From assembly GCF_024220515.1 (NCBI RefSeq), contig NZ_JAMXOT010000010.1, positions 1 through 64,000 on the forward strand: a stretch of DNA of 64,000 nt. Direction: 5' to 3'. The position numbers and the translations under genes are program-made. The notes beneath the pieces are model-generated. The model saw only the letters and a list, made by a program, of their open reading frames with translations. It had not been told where the DNA came from and ran no database searches. The number at the start of each line of letters is the position of its first letter. Within the stretch, counting starts at the first letter, position 1. This document shows, piece after piece, positions 42,947 to 52,000 of this stretch. The stretch is from Oscillatoria sp. HE19RPO (GTDB lineage: Bacteria > Cyanobacteriota > Cyanobacteriia > Cyanobacteriales > Laspinemataceae).

Positions 42947-44533
42947 AGAGTTAGGCAACAGAGGCGATAACAAATAGCGATCGTCATCCTTCAGTCACCA
43001 CCTTATCAATTTTTTCTCACATTGGGTAACATCGTCTTGAGGTGAGAGTTACGAAAATTTTACTCTATTATACCTTGCCGCTATCTTCCCAAACCGGGGA
43101 TATGTGAGAAGACGTAATTGTATAAAACTTTTGGCGGTGCTCGGTGAGATTGGATGTGCAAATTTATCGGGTTCTATTTTTTTCTTCACCCGGAGAATTA
43201 CCTCCCTCGTTAATTGCATTTTCAATTGTACCCGCAGGAATTGAAGCGATTGGTTAATCGCCTCTATCCGGGTTGATAGACAAATCGGTGCGAGTTGTTT
43301 ATCAAAAATATTTATTGTTTTTTTCCCAAGCTCTATATAGAATATCAAAAAAGTAGATTTGGGGTTGAGCTTGTCCAATTTCAGGGCAAACACCTTTGAA
43401 AATGGCAGCGGCTTGATGTTAGTCGAGTGGCTCAGTGGAATAGACAATTTTGCACCACTTTTTACGAGCAAGCCGACTCAATAGACTTTTGCATAAATCT
43501 GTTAAGCACCCCTGTAATTACATATTTATTCCTCTGGCTTCCCCCGTGAGATAAACATTTAGGGATCTCCAAAAAAGAAAATAGCCCAAATCCTGACCCT
43601 GAAGAAATTGTAGGGTGGGCACTGCCCACCGAACAGCTATGTGGGCTCAAACCCACCCTACAATTACATAAATCTCTGAAGCCCCCCTTAATAAGGGGGG
43701 TTGGGGGGATCACTCCGGAATGAAACCAAGAGTTCTAATGCTTCTGCTTCCGGCTTCAGTTCGGTGGGCACTGCCCACCGAACTGAAGCAATTGTAGGGT
43801 GGGCACTGCCCACCGAACAGCTATGTGGGCAATGCCCACCCTACAATTACTACAATTACTACAATTACATAAATCTCTTAAGCCCCCCTTATTAAGGGGG
43901 GTTGGGGGGATCACTCCGGAATGAAACCAAGAGTTCTAATGCTTCTGCTTCCGGCTTCAGAGTGGCAATTTGATTCTCAGACCCAGATTTATCCCTACTG
44001 TCAAGGTTAATTGCATCCCCTACCATCATTGTAAAATAGCAAATGCTCAGATTCCCAGACCCTTTCCCAGACCCCCAGCCCCCATCCAGCGGGTCCCTGG
44101 GTCTGCCTGTGCATCCCTAAAGACGCCAGAGTAGAGTCCCTCTTGACCCACTCACCCCTGTTTTTCATCCCCAGTTCCCTCCACTTATGCTAGGGTCAGT
44201 TTAAGGAGCTTGTTCTTAATGGTGCATACGGGTAGCAAGCATGGAGGCGATCGCATTTTTATCAAACCCACCGAGAAAAGCGCTTTTCCACAAGCGTCCC
44301 CACCCCAAGCGGTGCTGATACTGCCCATAAATCTGCCACTCTTGCGAAATCGGATATAAATAAAGATCGGCACAGCATTCAAACCACACCATAAGTTGAA
44401 ACTCGCTGCGCCATACTGTTTTAGGAGAGGCACTCGCCTGTGACCCCCACCGATGCCCGCTTGTCCCCTTGACATTTCCCCCAAAAAGCTCTAAAGCTGA
44501 CGTTCTACAAAGCTGCTATCCCCAAAAGGTGCC
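42947..44533. other. 1.6-kb repeat-rich region without a convincing gene
   Basis: Frames here (for example on the minus strand at 43049-43471) lack signals and cross repeats. The middle is a duplicated block of dispersed repeats; the rest appears to be decayed intergenic DNA and the topA promoter region. Confidence 0.6.
43607..43960. repeat. Duplicated repeat block (two ~155-170-bp copies)
   Basis: 43607-43759 and 43791-43960 share the order TAGGGTGGGCACTGCCCACC, CAGCTATGTGGGC, CCACCCTACAATTAC, the AAGCCCCCCTT palindrome and a unique tail (GAATGAAACCAAGAGTTC...). The second copy has an extra TTACTACAA triplication. A palindrome TTCGGTGGGCACTGCCCACC joins them. Confidence 0.88.
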
Positions 44534-47206
44534 ATGTCAACCCTCGTCATCGTCGAATCTCCAACCAAAGCCCGCACGATTCGGAACTTCCTGCCGAATG
44601 ACTATCGCGTAGAGGCATCGATGGGTCACGTGCGCGATCTGCCCTCCTCTGCCGATGAAATTCCCGAACAAGTCAAAGGGGAAAAGTGGGCGCAGCTTGG
44701 GGTCAATGTAGAAGCCGATTTTGAGCCCCTCTACGTCATCCCCAAAACCAAGCAAAAAGTCGTCAAAACCCTCAAAGATGCCCTCAAACAGGCCGATGAG
44801 CTGATTCTGGCAACGGACGAAGACCGGGAAGGAGAAAGTATTAGTTGGCATCTGCAAGAAGTGCTCAAACCCAAGGTGCCCATTAAGCGCATGGTGTTTC
44901 ACGAAATCACCCGGGAGGCGATTCGTGATGCCCTCAACAATTGCCGCACGATTGATTACCAACTGGTCCACGCCCAAGAAACCAGGCGGATTTTAGACCG
45001 CTTGGTCGGTTATACCCTCTCGCCCCTGTTATGGAAAAAAATCGCCTCGGGACTCTCTGCCGGTCGGGTGCAGTCCGTGGCGGTGCGTCTGTTGGTGCAA
45101 CGTGAACGGCAGCGTCGCGCCTTCCGTCAAGGGTCTTATTGGGATTTAAAAGCCCGCTTAGTTCAGGCCAAAACTCCGTTTGAGACCAAACTTGTTACCT
45201 TGGGCGATCGCAAAGTGGCCACCGGCAGCGACTTTGATGAATCCACCGGCCAAATCACTGCCGGTCGCAATGTCGTCCTCCTCAACGAAGAACAAGCCAG
45301 GGCCTTGGTTACCCAACTCACGGGCAAACCTTGGCAAGTCGCCAAAGTTGAGGAACGTCCCACCACTCGCAAACCTTCCCCTCCTTTTACCACCTCCACC
45401 CTCCAACAGGAGGCCAACCGCAAACTGCGGTTATCGGCCAGGGATACGATGAAAATTGCCCAAAGTCTCTACGAAAATGGGTACATCACTTACATGAGAA
45501 CCGACTCGGTGCATCTGTCAGAACAGGCCCTCACCGCAGCCCGGACCTGTGTGGCAGAAATGTATGGGAAAGAGTATCTCAGCCCCAAACCTAGGCAATA
45601 TGCCACCAAGAGCAAAGGGGCCCAGGAAGCTCATGAAGCGATTCGTCCGGCGGGAAGTAGTTTCCGCACTCCCCAACAAACCCCCCTCTCGGGACGGGAA
45701 TTACAACTGTATGATTTGATTTGGAAACGCACCGTCGCCAGCCAAATGGCCGATGCCCGTCAAACCATCGTCGCGGTGGATTTACAGGTGGAGAATGCCG
45801 GATTTCGGTCCAGTGGTAAGCGGATTGATTTCCCGGGATTTTTGCGCGCTTATGTGGAAGGGTCGGATGATCCCGATGCGGCGTTAGAGGACCAAGAGGT
45901 GATTTTACCGGCTTTGAAAGTCGGCGATCGCCCCAACTGCCAAAACATCGAGGCAGTCGGTCATGAAACCCAACCCCCCGCCCGCTATACGGAAGCCTCC
46001 CTGGTCAAAACCTTAGAAAGCGAAGGCATTGGCCGTCCGAGTACCTACGCCAGTATTATCAGTACCATCATCGATCGCGGCTATTCCATTCTCAAAGGCA
46101 ATGCCTTGGTCCCCACCTTTACCGCCTTTGCCGTCACCGATTTGTTGGAAAAATACTTCCCCGAATTGGTAGACCCCGGCTTTACTGCGAAAATGGAACG
46201 GACTCTGGATGAGATTTCCACCGGAGAAGCTGCCTGGTTGCCCTATCTCCAGAAATTTTATCTTGGGGAAACGGGACTGGAAACCCAAGTCAAACAACAA
46301 GAAAGTGCGATCGACCCCAACCAAGCCCGTAGCGTGGAATTGGAGAACCTTGATGCCAAAGTTCGCATCGGGCGCTACGGACCCTATATCGAAGCCGACA
46401 ATGGCGATGGCGTCGTCACCGCCTCCATTCCCAAGGACCTCACCCCCTCGGACCTAGACCCGGAACAAGTCCAACAGATTCTCAAGCAAAAAACCGAGGG
46501 ACCGGAACAACTCGGTACCGACCCCAATACCGGGTTGCCAATTTATATCATGATTGGCAAATACGGCCCTTATGTCCAACTCGGAGAAGCCACCGAAGAG
46601 AATAAAAAACCAAAACGGGCTTCTTTCCCGAAAGGGGTGACCGCAGAAAACTTGACCTTAGATCAAGCAGTGGGACTCCTAGCCTTACCCAGGACCTTGG
46701 GAGTGCATCCCGAAAACGGCGGCAAAATCCAAGCCAGTTTAGGCCGATTTGGACCTTATGTGGTCTGCGATCGCGGGAAAGAAGAGGGCAAAGAATATCG
46801 GTCCTTAAAAGCCGGAGATGATGTCCTCAGCATCACCCTCCCTCGCGCCTTAGAGTTACTCGCTGAACCGAAAAAGGGACGCAGTAGCAAAACCAGCAAA
46901 GCCAAAGAACCCCTGCGCGAACTCGGCAAACATCCCGCAGATGACGAACCCGTAAACGTTTACGACGGACCCTACGGACCCTACGTCAAACATGGGAAAA
47001 CTAATGCCTCCGTGCCCGAAGGCACCACCGTAGAAGATGTCACCCTAGCACAAGCGGTCGAACTGCTGGCGGCTAAAGCATCTACCTCTAAGAGTAAGAG
47101 TAAGAGTAAGAGTAGTAGCAGCAAATCCAAAACCAGTAGTACCAAGTCCAAAACGGGGACAACGAAGAAAAAATCCACGACTTCCACAGCAAAGAAAAAG
47201 AGTTAA
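44534..47206 (+). CDS. topA: DNA topoisomerase I (type IA)
   Basis: 890 residues. TOPRIM domain 1-115 (E8 in [10 protein letters not shown]95-x-D97 in ATDEDREGE), the type IA catalytic core with active tyrosine Y320 ([12 protein letters not shown]), [15 protein letters not shown] and [11 protein letters not shown]. The C-terminus has repeated non-zinc Toprim-C modules ([40 protein letters not shown]) instead of zinc ribbons, as usual in cyanobacteria. The last ~45 residues are a Ser/Lys/Thr-rich tail that may bind DNA non-specifically. It relaxes negative supercoils. Confidence 0.97.
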   Translation: MSTLVIVESPTKARTIRNFLPNDYRVEASMGHVRDLPSSADEIPEQVKGEKWAQLGVNVEADFEPLYVIPKTKQKVVKTLKDALKQADELILATDEDREGESISWHLQEVLKPKVPIKRMVFHEITREAIRDALNNCRTIDYQLVHAQETRRILDRLVGYTLSPLLWKKIASGLSAGRVQSVAVRLLVQRERQRRAFRQGSYWDLKARLVQAKTPFETKLVTLGDRKVATGSDFDESTGQITAGRNVVLLNEEQARALVTQLTGKPWQVAKVEERPTTRKPSPPFTTSTLQQEANRKLRLSARDTMKIAQSLYENGYITYMRTDSVHLSEQALTAARTCVAEMYGKEYLSPKPRQYATKSKGAQEAHEAIRPAGSSFRTPQQTPLSGRELQLYDLIWKRTVASQMADARQTIVAVDLQVENAGFRSSGKRIDFPGFLRAYVEGSDDPDAALEDQEVILPALKVGDRPNCQNIEAVGHETQPPARYTEASLVKTLESEGIGRPSTYASIISTIIDRGYSILKGNALVPTFTAFAVTDLLEKYFPELVDPGFTAKMERTLDEISTGEAAWLPYLQKFYLGETGLETQVKQQESAIDPNQARSVELENLDAKVRIGRYGPYIEADNGDGVVTASIPKDLTPSDLDPEQVQQILKQKTEGPEQLGTDPNTGLPIYIMIGKYGPYVQLGEATEENKKPKRASFPKGVTAENLTLDQAVGLLALPRTLGVHPENGGKIQASLGRFGPYVVCDRGKEEGKEYRSLKAGDDVLSITLPRALELLAEPKKGRSSKTSKAKEPLRELGKHPADDEPVNVYDGPYGPYVKHGKTNASVPEGTTVEDVTLAQAVELLAAKASTSKSKSKSKSSSSKSKTSSTKSKTGTTKKKSTTSTAKKKS

Positions 47207-47453
47207 ACCATGAGTGAGGGGTGCGTTGCCGATGAGATAACGCGCCCTTTTGTTTAATTTGGGGTTAATTACTCTAGCCCTGAATTGGTGGTAAATTTAA
47301 TGACAAAAAATTGTTGTTTCTTGTAGGGGCGCAATGCTTGCGCCCTTTGTAGGGGCGCTTCCCGAAGCGCCCCTACAAATACACATTGACAGGGCTAGGT
47401 TAATTCCCTATAAAATATAGAAACACCAAAAATCAATCTGACGCTTAATTAAA

Positions 47454-48122
47454 ATGATTGCCACAGCACCTCAAAATTATAGTAATCTGCTCGTCGGGGA
47501 AAAGCGCGTTTCCCTGCGAGGCTTAACCTGGCAAGCTTATCAGCAGATTCTTCATGCTTTACCCCAAAGTCGTTCCGCCCGTCTGACTTATGACAGCGGT
47601 ATTTTAGAAATTACGATGCCTTTAGAAAGTCATGAATTTGGCCTCCACATGATTGAAGTTTTTATCCGCATTCTCGTGTTTGAGATGGGGATGAAGATTA
47701 AAACAATGGGGTCTACCACGATGGATCGAGAAGAGTTAGATCGCGGTGCAGAACCCGATTGCGCTTATTATATTCAAAATCAACCTCAAGTCGCAGGGCG
47801 GACCGTTGATTTTGCCACCGATCCCCCTCCAGATTTGGTGGTAGAAGTCGATATAACCCACACCGATATTGATAAAAATCGTCTCTATGCGGCGATGGGA
47901 GTGCCGGAATTTTGGCGCTACAATGGGCGGGAATGGCGGATTTATCAATTGACGGAAGGCATTTATCAGGAATGCGATCGCTCTCCTACTTTTCCCTGGG
48001 TTGAAAAAGAGTATTTATATGAGTTTTTAGAACAAGCCCAGCAGGATGAAATGGAGGCAGAACGAGCATTTAGAGAACGAGTTCGAGCGAATCTTTCCTC
48101 CCAGAAAAAGACCGAAGGATAA
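47454..48122 (+). CDS. Uma2 family (DUF820) putative nuclease
   Basis: 222 residues. The PD-(D/E)XK-type Uma2 fold is indicated by EPDCAYYIQN, the PPDLVVEVDITHTD strand with the catalytic acid pair, and NRLYAAMGVPEFWRYNGREW. Uma2 genes are greatly expanded in cyanobacteria. Biochemical function is unproven; a restriction-endonuclease-like role is inferred from fold. It ends in a charged helix (DEMEAERAFRERVRA). Monocistronic. Confidence 0.85.
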   Translation: MIATAPQNYSNLLVGEKRVSLRGLTWQAYQQILHALPQSRSARLTYDSGILEITMPLESHEFGLHMIEVFIRILVFEMGMKIKTMGSTTMDREELDRGAEPDCAYYIQNQPQVAGRTVDFATDPPPDLVVEVDITHTDIDKNRLYAAMGVPEFWRYNGREWRIYQLTEGIYQECDRSPTFPWVEKEYLYEFLEQAQQDEMEAERAFRERVRANLSSQKKTEG

Positions 48123-48176
48123 TCCACCGCTCAGGTATGAGTAACATACAAAACCTTGTTACAGCCAACGCTCAAT

Positions 48177-48326
48177 TATACCAAATCCGGTTGTTAAAAG
48201 TCGGTTTTCGCTTTTAGCCCGCGCAGGCACCGCTTTGTCCGCAAGTGCCCCAGGCTTTCTAAGCGGAACGCTACGCGAACAGCCTGCGGGTTTTTGCAGA
48301 CCTTTGACAACCGGATTCCGTATTAC
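48177..48326 (-). repeat. MITE-like element, copy D, with a 22-bp insert
   Basis: Same family as 3866-3992, inverted. Both ends are intact (ATACCAAATCCGGTTGTTAA and TTGACAACCGGATTCCGTAT). The CAGGCTT|CAGCCTG hairpin of copy B is split by 22 bp (48258-48279, beginning TCTAAGCGGAACGC) exactly at its loop. Confidence 0.88.
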
Positions 48327-48389
48327 TCCCAAACTCTGACCTTGAATAATTTGGGTTAGAATAAAACCAAACCTAACCTGCGAGTTGCT

Positions 48390-49004
48390 ATGACTTCTAC
48401 TCTCAGCCAACGAACCTATACGGTTGATGAATATTTAGCCCAAGAAATTGGCTCCCAGGACCGCCATGAATATCGTCAAGGAGAAATTGTTCTGATGCCC
48501 GGTGGTACTCCCAATCATAACCGGATAGCCGGTAATTTGTTCGCGTTTCTTAATTTTGGACTCAAACGCCAACCCTTAGAGGTGTTTATTGCCGATCAAC
48601 GCCTTTGGATTCCGGACCGGCGAATTTATACTTATCCTGATGTAATGGTGGTCGGTCAGCCGATAGAATTGCAAGAAGGACGCAAAGATACCATTACCAA
48701 TCCGATTGTGATTGCGGAAGTGTTATCCCAATCTACTCGCAGTTACGATAAAGATGAAAAATTTGCCGCCTATCGGACTATTCCCAGTTTTCGGGAATAT
48801 TTATTGATTGACCAATACAATTCCCATATTGAACATTACACCAAAACTGAGGACCAGGCTTGGTTGTTTCGCGAGTATGATGGTTTAGAAGCAACGGTTT
48901 CGTTTCAATCCTTTGATTTCTCCCTGTCCTTGGCGGATTTGTATGATAAAGTCGATTTTCCCGGGGAAGAGGTGCAGGTTGAGTCGGATTTAGAACCGAG
49001 TTAA
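48390..49004 (+). CDS. Uma2 family (DUF820) putative nuclease
   Basis: 204 residues. Typical Uma2 sequence: YTVDEYLAQE at the start, EYRQGEIVLMPGGTPNHN, YPDVMVVG and PIVIAEVLSQSTRSYDKDEK carrying the PD-(D/E)XK acidic residues, then REYLLIDQYNSHIEHY. Similar in plan to the gene at 55330 and more distant from that at 47454. Function beyond the nuclease-like fold unknown. Confidence 0.87.
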   Translation: MTSTLSQRTYTVDEYLAQEIGSQDRHEYRQGEIVLMPGGTPNHNRIAGNLFAFLNFGLKRQPLEVFIADQRLWIPDRRIYTYPDVMVVGQPIELQEGRKDTITNPIVIAEVLSQSTRSYDKDEKFAAYRTIPSFREYLLIDQYNSHIEHYTKTEDQAWLFREYDGLEATVSFQSFDFSLSLADLYDKVDFPGEEVQVESDLEPS

Positions 49005-49078
49005 TTTCAGGTTTGATTGGGAATAGGATCGCTTTTTTTTAAGACTTTAGACTTAGGGAGTTTTGGGATTCAGTTGGG

Positions 49079-52000
49079 TTATGATTTGGATTTCGGACAG
49101 TAGGGAATGGAAATTGTAAATTCTGTGCCTTTGCCTAATGTGGAATTGACGGCTAGGGTTCCTGAGTGTTTTTCGACGATAATCTGACGGGCGATCGCCA
49201 ATCCCAGTCCGGTCCCTTTCCCCACTTCTTTGGTGGTAAATAAATGCTCAAAAATTTTGGTTTGCAAGGTTTCACTCATGCCCACGCCATTGTCTTGAAT
49301 CCGAATAATTACCTGTTGCTGGTCATTGGAGAGTTCGGTTTTGACAAGAATTTGATTATTAATATCCCCATACTCACAGCCTTGATTGGAGTCTTCCAGG
49401 GCATCGATCGCATTACTCAAGAGATTCATGAAAACTTGATTTAATTGCCCCGCATAGCATTCAAGGAGAGGCAAGTCACTATAGTTTTTGATGACTTTAA
49501 TCTCCGGACGATGTTCATTGGATTTAAGCCGGTGTTTGAGCAGCATAATGGTGCTATCGAGTCCGTGGTGAATGTTGCAGGCGACGGGGCGATCGGTGTC
49601 CGCACGCGAGAAGGTTCTCAGGCTATTACTAATGTCGTTAATCCGCTTGACGCCTTCCTGCATTGAATCGATTAATTTGGGCAAGTCTTCTTGAATATAG
49701 TCCAGTTCAATTTCTGCTATTTTATCTTGAACTTCTGGGTCTAAATTGGGATATTTATCTTGGATTAACGTGATTAAGTCGAACAAATCATTAATATAAT
49801 CCAAGGCGGGATTAATATTTCCCCTTAAGAAGTTAACGGGATTGTTGATTTCGTGGGCGATGCCGGAAACTAGGTTTCCTAGGGCTGACATCTTTTCACT
49901 TTGCACGATTTGCAGTTGTGCTGCTTTGAGTTCAGTGAAGGCTTGTTGGGCGGTTTGATAGAGACGGGCATTTTCTAAAGAAATAGCAGCTTGAGCGCAT
50001 ATTAGGCTGAGGACTTCCACGCGATCGCTCGTAAATGCACCGACTGTCAGATGATTTTCCAGATATAAAACACCGAACAACTGCCCTTGATTGATTAGGG
50101 GACTACAAAGCACACTTTTCGGGTGGTGTTTTTGAATATAACTATCCGTCATAAACCGAGGATTAATTCGGGCATCAGCCAGGACCAGAGGTTTTAAAGT
50201 CCGCTTGACCGTATTCACTACAGTAATGGGAACATCTAAGCTAGATTCCAGAGGAATTGAAGAGATGATTTCCGGAGATTTCCCCACTTCTATCAAAGCT
50301 CTTACCTGTAAATTCAGGTCTTTTTTAAGAAGCAAAACCCCCTTATTTGCCCCCGCATTGGCAATGATAATTTCTAAGATAACGGTTAAAAGTTTGTCCA
50401 GTTCCATTTCACTAGAAATGGCTTGAGAGGCTTTGAGCAAGGTTGCCAAATCTAGGGCCTCCGATATCCGGCTAGAAGTATTTTGAGCTAGAATGATTTC
50501 TCCCGTGGTGGGTTCTGGCACAAAGCCCGTCTGATGCGGTTGTTCTAAGATAGGCGAAAGCAGTTCCGGATAACGTTGTACTAAATCAGCCACCTTGGCT
50601 GTCGCTCTCCATTGAGCATAACAATAGTAAGCTTCTTGGATATAACTTGCGGCCACTTTTTCTTTACCCCACTCTAGGTAAAATTCAGCAGCTAGTTCAT
50701 TAGCTAAAGCTTCTTCTTGGAGATATTCATGTTGTTTAGCGCCAGCAATTGCCCGATCGTAGAGGTCGATCGCTTCTGATTTTCTTCCTAATATTCGACA
50801 TTTTTCCGCCTCGACCAAATCAAGCTTATGGCGGTAGTTCATCGGTGCATACTGCGCCCATTGCTCAAGAATAGTTTTATGAGTTTCTACGTTTTTCAGC
50901 AGATTATCTTGTTCCAGTCCTGAGTGATTAGAGCCTACCGCTAAATAGGTAAGCGCCGCATAAAAATGGAAAAATGGGGTATGAATGGAACCAAAAACCG
51001 CTTGCAAAGCTTGGTTGGCTTCGCTCATATAGGTGAGGGCATTTTCCGGTTGATGAAATAGATAGTCCAGAATTAGTTTGTAGGTATAGAGATAAGCCAA
51101 TCCTGATATTTCATTATCTTTCTGATATTGCTGAATCATCACCCTTTCATCGTAGGAGCTTCCAATTAATAGCTCTTTTTGAGGGGCGATTCCCATCAAA
51201 TTTTGCAGCATCTGTTGGGTCATCTTGAGGTAAAGCACGGGAGAATTCTGCTTGACTTTAGTTAAGACAACACAATAATTTTCTATTTCGGCCTCTAAAT
51301 CTTCCAGTCCGACCCCGGCGAAGAAATTATTATAAAAATAAACCGCAATATTATAACCCGCATTTAAAAACTCTCCGATTTCCATTCCTGCCAAATACCC
51401 TTCCTTCACATTGGGGAGAGTGGCTCTTAAATTTTCGTAACGATGTTGGATAAAAAACCCAAACCATAGTAAAGTCATCGGCTTGAATTCTCGCACATTT
51501 AATCGATCTATTAAACTGAGTGCGAGACGCCCAAACCGATAGCCTGTTTCTACCTCGCCCAAAAAAGCGCAGAGCACCATGCCATAACTGGCATAGCCAA
51601 TGGTTGATGCCGGTGCATTTCCAAATTTTAGGGATAGACTGACGATGGTGGCACATAACAGGGGTTGTAACCCGGGACTGGCTTGATAAACCGGGGGAAA
51701 TAATAAGGCTAACAGTTCCATGGCGGCAATGGTCTGAGGGTCCTTCATCACCGGCAGATTAACCAACTGCTCAATTTGGGTATCCTGAAGTTGAACCGCT
51801 AAGGTTTTGAGCGCTTCGTCCGTCAAGGCTTGATCCGGTTCAGCGGAGAACTCTACCCCCAATTGTTGTAGGGCCTTTTGACCGATCGCGATCGCCTCTA
51901 ACATCCGATTCTGGGTAGTCCTGGCACTGATTTTAATTTGATAAACCTTCACCCGATCGAGTAAAGTTCGGGCGCATTGTAAAACCTGTTCCCCAAACCA

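Noticed and set aside
43049-43471. 140-residue minus-strand frame in the 42.9-44.5 kb gap
   Set aside because: Composition and lack of start signals suggest chance; no recognisable motif.
44185-44484. 99-residue minus-strand frame before topA
   Set aside because: No ribosome-binding site or motif; sits in the topA upstream region next to decayed repeats.
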